64,000 nt of DNA from Candidatus Odyssella thessalonicensis L13 (GTDB lineage Bacteria > Pseudomonadota > Alphaproteobacteria > Paracaedibacterales > Paracaedibacteraceae): contig NZ_AEWF01000006.1 in assembly GCF_000190415.1 (NCBI RefSeq), positions 7,501 through 71,500 of the forward strand, written 5' to 3'. The notes beneath the pieces are model-generated. The model had not been told where the DNA came from. It searched no databases and was given only the letters and a program-made list of their open reading frames with translations. Numbering within the stretch: position 1 is the first letter of the stretch; every line of letters begins with the position of its first letter. The position numbers were made by a program, and so were the translations under genes. Positions 56,668-63,884 of this stretch are shown one piece after another.

Positions 56668-57414
56668 ATGAAAAGGCTCGCTATTTATATAGGGATACTA
56701 TTTATCTCAGTTATATATGCTAAATCTTTTGCGATGGAATCTAATGATAGCCAATCAAGGGAGCCGTCTGGTCAGCGGATGCCAACTTCTCCCACCAATA
56801 GAGAAAACTATCCCTACACTGTCCCTGAGGTGCTTGAGGCGGATGGAATTGAGTTGATTGTCGCTAACCAAGGTAAATATTTGTGCAGAGATAGAACCTA
56901 TATTGTTTGGGGACTACGCCAGCATAATCCCGAGGAACTGGGCGTCATAGGCGATTGCCATTTCTTATTAGATATATCACCGCTTCACTTATTGAAAGCA
57001 GCCAAAGTTAGTGAAGAAGAAAGATCGAGCCTTAATCTCCTAGCGAGGCATACTGTCATCTCACACGGAGAATCTTTACCTTTAGAAGAATGGGGGGATA
57101 TACAAAGGGCCATAATGAATACCGCTTTTAAAGAGAAAACACCAACTCAATTAGCAACATACAGCCAAGAAGTACGCCACCCTGCCATCTTAGGGCAAGA
57201 AGAAGTCTCCCCTATTGTTACTTCTTCTGAAGAAAATCTTGTAAGTATATTGTGTTACCGCCTTTATAAAGAAAATGAACCGGTGGAAGACTTCTTATTC
57301 CTTTGCTTAGGTAAAGGCATTAAGATGGACAGAACACGTTTTAATGATTTAATGGTACAGGCTAAACAAATTCTTGAAAGTGGAAAATTGTGCACCTCAG
57401 TGCTTGATGAATAA
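56668..57414 (+). CDS. Exported protein of unknown function
   Basis: A 248-residue protein preceded by a gagg SD, with a signal sequence (KRLAIYIGILFISVIYAKSF before AMESND). The mature part is acidic with Ser/Pro-rich spacer (residues 25-50) and a mixed alpha/beta remainder; there are four Cys (LCRD, GDCHF, ILCYR, LFLCLG). It is intact although it sits in the decayed block between two transposase remnants. No family is recognised. A short G/C hairpin and T7 follow the stop at about 57418-57448 and may end transcription. Confidence 0.62.
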   Translation: MKRLAIYIGILFISVIYAKSFAMESNDSQSREPSGQRMPTSPTNRENYPYTVPEVLEADGIELIVANQGKYLCRDRTYIVWGLRQHNPEELGVIGDCHFLLDISPLHLLKAAKVSEEERSSLNLLARHTVISHGESLPLEEWGDIQRAIMNTAFKEKTPTQLATYSQEVRHPAILGQEEVSPIVTSSEENLVSILCYRLYKENEPVEDFLFLCLGKGIKMDRTRFNDLMVQAKQILESGKLCTSVLDE

Positions 57415-57589
57415 AGGAGAGCAGCAGAGCTCCCCGCCCGTTTTTTTCTAGAAGCTATCTGAAAAAATAGGAAACCTTAGAAGGTTCTCCCCTGGCGGAT
57501 AAAATCACGTGTTTGGTAGCAGAAAAAGGTTAGGATAGAGAGCCTCATGATAAGACTCGCAAAGACAAAAGAATTTACTTGTTTTCTCT

Positions 57590-57783
57590 GAAAAAAAAGA
57601 ACGAAAAAACCCACTCCAAGACGACCGAGCTTTGAGAAAAGCTAAATGTTCGGGCGCTTCTTTGCATGGATGCAGCCAGCCCAGCCCAGCCCTTGCATAT
57701 CAGATTTGATAAACAGGTCCGTCTCTTCCAAGCTTCCGATGATCTCTTTTCAACTATCACAAATTATAGAACGCTCACTTCAT
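57590..57783 (+). pseudogene. IS5-type transposase remnant, copy 2
   Basis: A second, more decayed copy of the same transposase end. In different frames it gives FGRFFAWMQPAQP and then IRFDKQVRLFQASDDLFSTI and TNYRTLTS before TAA, so at least one frameshift separates the parts. It aligns along its length with copy 1 at 56175-56397 and keeps the Trp that copy 1 lost (FFAW). The C-terminal TCACTTCAT-like end and a following TTTCCGGA match the tail of copy 1. Confidence 0.7.
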
Positions 57784-57933
57784 AATTTTCCGGATAGGTA
57801 TTATTTGTTATCTCAACTTAAATATTTACTTATAATGTAAACAATGAATAATATATTATTTTAACTAAATTGATACTCTGTAGAAAAAAATATAGTAATA
57901 TGCCTAAGCCTTATAGGTGGCCTGGTTAGCTTA

Positions 57934-58475
57934 ATGGAAGGCGATATTTGTCAAGCCTCAGAAAAGAATGATATGCGACTTATTCGTCGCCCCCTCGTCT
58001 GCATGATCATACCTTAGGAAATAGAGAGCACCTCGGAGAAAATGACTCACTTTCTCTGCTTCAGAAAGAAGAAGAAAGATCTAAAAGTGAAGATATTAAA
58101 GCCAACTTTACAACCCTATTAGCTATAAGTAAGTTCGTTTATGAGACCTTAGGATGGCAGTCCTGCGGATCGCCGCTCTCTTCCAAAGAGAAAACTGATC
58201 AAGGAGAGGAAACAACTACCTTAGATTATGCTGATCTTGCTTATCAAGAAGCTTGTAAAGATTATAAGTCGATACGACGTTCAGGTGTACCGTATGAACG
58301 TGAAAAAATAGAGCAATACGCGCTTAAAAGATTAAAAGCGATTTATCCTGATCAGAACATAAATAAGTTTTATAAATCTATGATGCGCGCCTTCTGTCTT
58401 TCTAGAAAGGCTGCTCAATTATATTATGAGTGGGCATGCAGCAAACTAAAAGAAGAGAAGCGAGAAAACAATTAA
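57934..58475 (+). pseudogene. Frameshifted gene of unknown function
   Basis: An ATG at 57934 opens a frame (MEGDICQASEKNDMRLIRRP) that stops at about 58016. From about 57977 another frame is open for some 165 codons to 58475 with no start codon of its own (SPPRLHDHTLGNREHLGEND ... LEYEWACSKLKEEKRENN-type ending, here YYEWACSKLKEEKRENN). One shift of a base near the run of Cs at 57990-57995 joins them into a protein of about 180 residues with a helical, charged C-terminus. No signal peptide or family is seen. It lies in the decayed block after pssA. Confidence 0.5.
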
Positions 58476-58586
58476 ATTTCTAAAGATGCAATACTAGTAT
58501 CCAAAAAATAGCTGCATTAGGTCAGACTCAATTTTACTCTCAAAGAGGGAAAGGAGCTCTAAGCTAAGGTGCAGGCATGTCTTGGG

Positions 58587-58676
58587 TCACTTTGTCTATT
58601 GTTATGCTCGCTTATTTGGTGACCATACCGTTTAGCATAAAAGCCTACAAAAACATTGGGCAAAAGCAGGACTAAG
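58587..58676 (+). repeat. Right copy of the direct repeat (3' fragment of pssA)
   Basis: A fragment encoding WVTLSIVMLAYLVTIPFSIK and then the same last residues as PssA, ending at the same stop. The last 57 bases equal those of the intact gene. The 33 before them differ only by transitions, and weak codon-level similarity extends back to about 58569 (GAGMSW against GALFATPW). It cannot be expressed as a full enzyme. It is the downstream boundary of the 3-kb block. Confidence 0.85.
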
Positions 58677-58685
58677 TGCAGGCTC

Positions 58686-59681
58686 TTAGCGTTCAATTAT
58701 CAAATGAAAACCCTGAACCAAAAAAGATAAGTCAGATCCAACAAGCTTATCCATATTGTTGCTGACAAAGACTAACCGTTCTCGAGAAAGAGAGGATAGT
58801 GCCTTGGCTATCTTTTCGAGACTTAACAGATTACCTTTTAAATTAGGAACATCTTCAAGGAAACTATTTAAATGGTGGAGCGTAAAAACTTGAAAAACAG
58901 GCAAGCTCTCTTTAAATACTTCAAAAGGGGTTTTAGAAAAGGGGGCTTTAGAAAAATTTCTTAGAATCTTGTCGGCACGCTTGCAAATATAATCCAGCTT
59001 ATCGGTTGCAAAAGGTGCTAACAGTTCAATAATCTCTGCTCGCTCAGACCCAGTTAATAACCGAGATTGCATACCTGCAGACATATAAGGGTGCAGAAGA
59101 TAAGCGCTCTCGGGAGACTGTACCGTAAAAATCTTGAGAGCATGCTTAGAGAGGATATAAATTTGCTCCGGTCTAAGTGAAGCTAAAATTTCAATGAGCT
59201 TTAGCCTGGTATTTATAGTGTCTTCCTCTTTAAAGAGATTGTTCGCGTTTTTATTAATAAAATAAAGGTGTGTCAATTCAAGAGCAGCGAGACTTCGAGT
59301 GAGTCGACTATGGTAAAATGATGAAAGCCCTTTGGATAAATTTATGGAATAGTGAGAAATTATTTGCTGCCGCTCGTTGCCGGGTTCCCAGTGTATACCC
59401 TTAAGGCCCTGCTTAAGCCAGCTAAGTATATTCTCTCGAAGTTTTTTCATTAGGTTCTCTGCTGCCGTTGCCAATCTTTTACAGGCCAGAACTGAGCTGA
59501 GTAAATCCTTGGGAGATAAGTAACTAAGCACCTGTTCTAGGACTTCTAATGGCATCTCTTCAAGCGGGGAAAGCACCGGAGATTCGATAAAGCAAAGAGG
59601 TCCCTGGCTCTCAGGAGCTTCCATTGTAAAAACTTTTGCGATTAAAGTAGTTGATACAAGTAAGTATTTAAGATAGCGCAT
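58686..59681 (-). CDS. Exported F-box-like protein, second copy
   Basis: A 331-residue protein with a signal-like start (MRYLKYLLVSTTLIAKVFT before MEA). At about residues 38-72 comes an F-box motif, LEEMPLEVLEQVLSYLSPKD and then LLSSVLACKRLATAAE. The rest is helical with repeated LL-x-P-like and LS-x-RER patterns. F-boxes recruit SKP1 of the host ubiquitin system in known bacterial effectors. It lies nine bases beyond the right pssA repeat and may belong to the adjoining accessory stretch. A partner for the protein at 31541. Confidence 0.72.
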   Translation of the reverse strand: MRYLKYLLVSTTLIAKVFTMEAPESQGPLCFIESPVLSPLEEMPLEVLEQVLSYLSPKDLLSSVLACKRLATAAENLMKKLRENILSWLKQGLKGIHWEPGNERQQIISHYSINLSKGLSSFYHSRLTRSLAALELTHLYFINKNANNLFKEEDTINTRLKLIEILASLRPEQIYILSKHALKIFTVQSPESAYLLHPYMSAGMQSRLLTGSERAEIIELLAPFATDKLDYICKRADKILRNFSKAPFSKTPFEVFKESLPVFQVFTLHHLNSFLEDVPNLKGNLLSLEKIAKALSSLSRERLVFVSNNMDKLVGSDLSFLVQGFHLIIER

Positions 59682-59967
59682 ATTTTTCCTTATTATTTAA
59701 TTGAGCGGAATTATCTATGGTTATATTCTTAAGAACTTCAGCGTGATTTTAGTCAAACTGTAAAACTCTGCAAATATTTAAACGTATAACACTGTTACAC
59801 CTTAAGACAATAAACTCTCTTAGCTTTTCAACTATGCTTAAATATAACTAAGCTTTCAGCCCCTTCCCCCCTTACAGCCCCTCATCGAGACTTTGATCTT
59901 TACTTTATTTTCCCTTTGTGTCTCGATTAAGTCGTTATACACTAAGTAATAAAGGGAGGAAGGTTCT

Positions 59968-60144
59968 ATGATAGAAGATGTTCGGTATGTGGATACGAAG
60001 ACGGTTAATTGCGATGGGAACGGTAGCTCGGAAGGGTTAGGCCACCCCAGTATCTACCTGAATTTTGGTTTAGAAGCCCGCGTCGTCTGCCCCTATTGCA
60101 GCCGAGTCTTTGTCTATGAAGGTCCAGCTGGTGACAGTCATTAG
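59968..60144 (+). CDS. Zinc-finger (CHCC) protein, NDUFS6-like
   Basis: A 58-residue gene preceded by a strong SD (gggagg). The product contains the CHCC pattern: Cys in VNCDGNG, His in GLGHPSIYLNFG, and the pair CPYC in RVVCPYCSRVFVY. This is the bacterial form of the zf-CHCC/NDUFS6 family, a zinc-binding accessory of complex I in mitochondria and alphaproteobacteria. Small size makes it easy to miss. It is convergent with mltG with about 180 bases between. Confidence 0.88.
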   Translation: MIEDVRYVDTKTVNCDGNGSSEGLGHPSIYLNFGLEARVVCPYCSRVFVYEGPAGDSH

Positions 60145-60326
60145 AGTTTATATCACGCTTGGGGCCATTGTTGCTTTTTGCCAAGCGCACGACCCAGTTC
60201 CCCCTTCTCAAAATGAAACAGTGTTGGAAAAAATTGGCACGATGTTTTTATCGTGCCTGCCCCTATGTGAAAGCGAAAGAGAATCCACGGTTCCTGAACA
60301 CTATCTCACCGCTACCGGCAAAGTGT

Positions 60327-61292
60327 TTACCCCGACGTCTTGCGGTACTGATCCACAAAAGCATTGTGCTGCCCCAAATGAGCACTAAAATTATGCCCCC
60401 CCACTCCATTGGCCACAAAGAAGAGATCTTGAGTGGACAGGGGTTCGACGGCCGCAAAGATTGAAGCCTTACCCGGACAACAGATGGGGCGCGGCGGCAA
60501 ACCATTAATCACATAAGTATTATAAATCGTTTCAGATTTTAAATCTTGTTTAGTGATTTTACGCCCAAGCTTTGTCTTGCCGAGCGTAATGCCATAAATA
60601 ACTGTTGGGTCTGCCTGCAATTTCATGCCTTTATTTAAACGGTTCACAAAGACGCCAGCTATGCGGCGGCGTTCATCACGGCGACCTGTTTCTTTTTCAA
60701 CAATGGAGGCTAAGGTTAACGCTTCTAAAGAGGTCCGATAAGGTAGATCGCCTTTACGCTTGGCCCAAGCTTCCGCTAGAACTAAGATCATGGAGGCCTC
60801 CATCCTATTAATTAACGACTGGCGGGTATCTCCGTAAACATAAGTATAAGTATCAGGCAGCATGAAGCCTTCCGCCGGGATATGTTCAATTTCCCCTTTT
60901 AAGAGCGGCAGGTTCTCAATTTGCTCAATAATCTCTGCGACAGTTATACCTTCGGGAAATGTGACTTTGTGCACAATCACGCGGCCACAGCACAAAATAC
61001 GAACAATTTCCGTCGGCCGAGCATGGTTGGGAATCAAAAATTCTCCAGCCTTTAATTTACCCCACTGCTTACTAACCAGGGAGGCAAGAAAAAATACATA
61101 TTTGTTGGAGATTAGTTTTTTCTGCAGCAATAATTCTGCAACCTCAACCATCGTCATCCCTTTTTCAATGATGACCGCTTGATCTTCCGCCCGAGTAACC
61201 GGGGCATATACGCCGCCTGGACCATAGAGCATCCAAGAAACAATTAAAACTAAACCAACAATCAGAGACAAAAATAATTTCTTAATCATCAG
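60327..61292 (-). CDS. mltG: Endolytic murein transglycosylase
   Basis: From the ATG at 61292 (MIKKLFLSLIVGLVLIVSWM) the product has 321 residues. One N-terminal membrane helix is followed by a LysM-like part (VIIEKGMTMVEVAELLLQKK) and the YceG catalytic domain. The catalytic Glu is in LTLASIVEKETGRRDERR, and ADPTVIYG and NTYVINGLPPRPICCPG follow. MltG cuts nascent glycan strands and sets their length. It is separate from acpP-fabF, its usual neighbours. Two overlapping frames past its 3' end on the other strand (60110-60464) are not believed. Confidence 0.94.
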   Translation of the reverse strand: MMIKKLFLSLIVGLVLIVSWMLYGPGGVYAPVTRAEDQAVIIEKGMTMVEVAELLLQKKLISNKYVFFLASLVSKQWGKLKAGEFLIPNHARPTEIVRILCCGRVIVHKVTFPEGITVAEIIEQIENLPLLKGEIEHIPAEGFMLPDTYTYVYGDTRQSLINRMEASMILVLAEAWAKRKGDLPYRTSLEALTLASIVEKETGRRDERRRIAGVFVNRLNKGMKLQADPTVIYGITLGKTKLGRKITKQDLKSETIYNTYVINGLPPRPICCPGKASIFAAVEPLSTQDLFFVANGVGGHNFSAHLGQHNAFVDQYRKTSG

Positions 61293-61627
61293 GGGATCCC
61301 TCAAAATGATAAGTTTTTGTTATAAGAAGCTATATAGAACATATAGGAACTATTTTGTCAAATTGCAGGCAAAAAATTAGCTAGGCGAAAATAAGATAAA
61401 CATTTACTTTACAATTGTCTAAAGAAATGCCTATATTTCTTTTGTATCGTCTTTATTTGTTGTTAAAAGTTCGTTATTTATCTCGCCTCCTTTGCGCTTT
61501 GTTCTTAACCACTTTTTAACAGCCGATCAGACTACAATATCAAAGTGTGATACGGTTGCGTTCAGGTCTTAAGAGCCCGCCTTTTGTGAACCTAGTGCGC
61601 CGAGCTTAATTTTAAAGGAGGTTCATT
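61293..61627. other. Divergent promoter region of mltG and the RRM gene
   Basis: About 330 bases. A small inverted repeat (TATCA-aagtg-TGATA, 61538-61552) lies some 75 bases before the RRM gene and could be an operator. The long GC-richer leader of the RRM gene fits post-transcriptional or cold-shock control, which is inference. No gene is seen here. Confidence 0.35.
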
Positions 61628-61912
61628 GTGAACAATAAGCTATACGTCAGCAACTTACCCTATTCTGTAAATGATCAAACCCTAGCTCAGCTATTTGGCG
61701 ATCATGGAGCTGTGGTTTCTGCAAAAGTCATTACAGATAAGATGAGTGGACGCAGTAAAGGCTTTGGCTTTGTCGAAATGGAAAGCGAACAACAAGCAAA
61801 TTCAGCTATGGAAAAATTAAATGGCCAAGATTTAAATGGTCGTCGTATGAACGTTGCGATTGCTCGCCCGAAAGAAGAAGGTGCAGAGCGCCGTCCGATG
61901 GGCCGTCGATAA
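61628..61912 (+). CDS. RNA-binding protein with one RRM
   Basis: A 94-residue protein consisting of one RNA recognition motif with RNP2 LYVSNLPYSV and RNP1 KGFGFVEM, then a short basic tail (RPKEEGAERRPMGRR). Bacterial RRM proteins of this type are often cold- or growth-phase-regulated and bind RNA without known sequence specificity. The start is GTG at 61628; the strong SD (aaaggagg) at the right distance decides it. Its own terminator follows 24 bases after the stop. Confidence 0.93.
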   Translation: MNNKLYVSNLPYSVNDQTLAQLFGDHGAVVSAKVITDKMSGRSKGFGFVEMESEQQANSAMEKLNGQDLNGRRMNVAIARPKEEGAERRPMGRR

Positions 61913-61935
61913 ACTCAATTCTGAGCTTATAAGAA

Positions 61936-61966
61936 AAACACCCTCTTTTTAGAGGGTGTTTTTTTA
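61936..61966 (+). terminator. Intrinsic terminator after the RRM gene
   Basis: AAACACCCTCT (61936-61946) pairs with AGAGGGTGTTT (61951-61961) around a TTTT loop and runs into further Ts (to 61965). A classic strong terminator. Confidence 0.92.
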
Positions 61967-62028
61967 TGGCATGCTGTCAAAATATATACAGTAGAGGCAT
62001 GAGCCTCCATACACAGTCAGTAATTTTC

Positions 62029-62691
62029 TTACTTATCCAATTGTAGATAATGGTTATAAGATTCGCCGGTCTTCACCGGTAATTTTGCTTCGTTATGTTC
62101 CTCAATAAAGCCATTTTTTTGAAACACCCGCACTGATGTATCAACGCGAGCAGATGAAACTATAAATTTAATTTTATTCTGTTGCATGATCTTAATAAAG
62201 TGCTTTACCATGCTGGTGGCATAGCCCTTATTACGAAATCTAGCATTAGTCTCAATATAATCAATAGTCGCCACTTGGGCGAGCTGAGCGTTATCCCAAA
62301 AATAATTTATATGAAAGTTAAGGAAAGAGATATAGGTTTTGGGTACAAAGATGTCCCCTAGATCCGAATTCATCGCATCTTTAGGCGCAACCAATAGAAA
62401 CCGCCCGTTCAAATCTGCGTATCTTCCGAATATAGGGTTGATTAACCGCTTTGCCCAAAGATATCCCTGAGCCTCCCCTTCTAAAAAGATATGCTTATCA
62501 ATTCTAAGATCATGCTCTCCTTGCTCTTGACTGGGGAACATAAAATCATCAATAACTTGTTCATTAGTGGCTAGATTGACTAGGGGGGTGGCTGGTTTAG
62601 CGGCTGCGGGAGCTGTAGCTTGTTCCATAGCTTGGGTAGAGCCAGCCATAAAAAGCATCAGCAAGGCACTTAATCTTGAGACATGTTGCAT
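62029..62691 (-). CDS. Exported GNAT-type N-acetyltransferase
   Basis: A 220-residue protein with a signal peptide (VSRLSALLMLFMAGSTQA before MEQ) and then a GNAT domain. IDYIETNARFRNKGYATSMV carries the acetyl-CoA loop R-x-x-G-x-A, and KIKFIVSSARVDTSVRVFQK with NGF is the motif B/C end. Acetyl-CoA is not available in the periplasm, so the enzyme would act after delivery to a host compartment or be misdirected. The substrate is unknown. It is a single-gene unit. Confidence 0.78.
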   Translation of the reverse strand: MQHVSRLSALLMLFMAGSTQAMEQATAPAAAKPATPLVNLATNEQVIDDFMFPSQEQGEHDLRIDKHIFLEGEAQGYLWAKRLINPIFGRYADLNGRFLLVAPKDAMNSDLGDIFVPKTYISFLNFHINYFWDNAQLAQVATIDYIETNARFRNKGYATSMVKHFIKIMQQNKIKFIVSSARVDTSVRVFQKNGFIEEHNEAKLPVKTGESYNHYLQLDK

Positions 62692-62922
62692 GTTATTACC
62701 TCTTATATTTTATTTTTAACATTTGTCTTCACGCTTAAGCTATAAGCATCCCTCTTAACTATTTATGACTTATAAATTATGCAAGTCTCTAATCAGGATG
62801 CCTATACATCTTAGATATGATCACTTGCTTATTCTGGTACAAGATATTTTTCTTCCTCTTGCAAAAATTATAAAACGCTCTATAAATTTAATATGTGAAC
62901 CTTATTGCTAAAAGTGACCCAA

Positions 62923-63267
62923 ATGTCCCAGACCTTTTCTATAACTGACAATGCTGCTCGCCGTATTAACTACCTCGTCAATCAACTTGGAGCGCGGGAA
63001 GGTATCAAAGGCCACTTGCTGCGGATCTCAGTGCAAGGCGGTGGTTGCTCAGGCTTTCAATACTCATTTCTTTTTGAAGAAAGTGCCAATCCTGAAGATA
63101 TAACCTTCGAAAATAATGGGGCCAAAGTTATTATTGATGAAATATCCTTGAGTTTGTTGCAAAACTCTGTTCTGGATTACACCGAAGATATGGTGGCGTC
63201 GACTTTTGTTATTAGGAATCCCAATGCCACCTCCGGGTGTGGGTGTGGTAATTCCTTTTCAATTTAA
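62923..63267 (+). CDS. erpA: Iron-sulphur cluster insertion protein (A-type)
   Basis: From the ATG at 62923 (MSQTFSITDNAARRINYLV) the product has 114 residues. The three Cys of the A-type carriers are present: VQGGGCSGFQY and the C-terminal GCGCGNSFSI. It accepts an Fe-S cluster from the assembly machinery and delivers it to apo-enzymes. ErpA is the best label, given the short standalone gene; IscA or SufA are possible because no isc or suf genes are adjacent. A TTG at 62905 would add six residues. Confidence 0.9.
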   Translation: MSQTFSITDNAARRINYLVNQLGAREGIKGHLLRISVQGGGCSGFQYSFLFEESANPEDITFENNGAKVIIDEISLSLLQNSVLDYTEDMVASTFVIRNPNATSGCGCGNSFSI

Positions 63268-63884
63268 ATCTTTAGCCTTATCCTTTGCGACAAACACCTA
63301 CCCCTTGGTGTTAGGCGACAGACTGACTACTTTTTATTCAGACTAGTTTTTTTCTCACTCTCCTTGCCCTTTCCCAAGGGAGGCTCAATTTAGCAGGGCC
63401 TAGGGTAATAGGGGGCTGTAGTAAGTCCTTCTTTGATTAAATCTTTCCTGTAACTCAAGACGCTTTACAGGAGGCCTTAAAGCGACTCCTGCTTACGCAT
63501 TTGCCGATATTGTTATCTTATCAACTAAGACTCCACCACCGTTTAAGGCTAACATTCTCAGCTAAATCTTCTTAGCAACGCCACGCCGCCCGGGAAGTTT
63601 ATTAAGAGCAAGCAGTACCTGTTAAGGATTAAATTAATGCTTCACCTCTTTCTGAACGGACAGAAAAATCCAAACAGGCTCTTCCTGCTCAGCTATATCT
63701 CGCGCAAAACTCTTTATCTTAAGGGGAGATAGGCAAAGACCGGGAAGAAAAAGCATATCCTCCCACGCCCAGTTTGCTATTTCAATGGTAATCCGTCCCC
63801 CTATTTTCCACTTATAAGGTGGCGCCCCAGCCCTCACTAGCCTTGGGGTCCGCGTTGTTTTTATTTTTTATTGAGGATATAGGT
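63268..63884. other. Gene-poor stretch after erpA
   Basis: About 620 bases. A short hairpin AACACC/GGTGTT (63291-63311) follows erpA without a T tract. A 67-codon GTG-start frame on the minus strand (63634-63837) has some tryptophans (NWAWEDMLF) but no good SD and no family resemblance, so it is not called. Nothing else is evident; it may be decayed sequence. Confidence 0.35.

Noticed and set aside
57911-57960. tRNA-like start (ggtggcctggttagcttaat) near the frameshifted gene
   Set aside because: No acceptor pairing, no T arm and no anticodon stem could be found downstream; chance similarity to a D arm.
60110-60464. Two overlapping plus-strand frames of about 92 and 101 codons, one with a signal-like start
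   Set aside because: They overlap the zinc-finger gene and the 3' end of mltG in different frames, start with TTG and show no family resemblance.
63634-63837. A 67-codon GTG-start frame on the minus strand
   Set aside because: No ribosome site, no homologous pattern and a location in an otherwise empty stretch; possible gene remnant but not supported.
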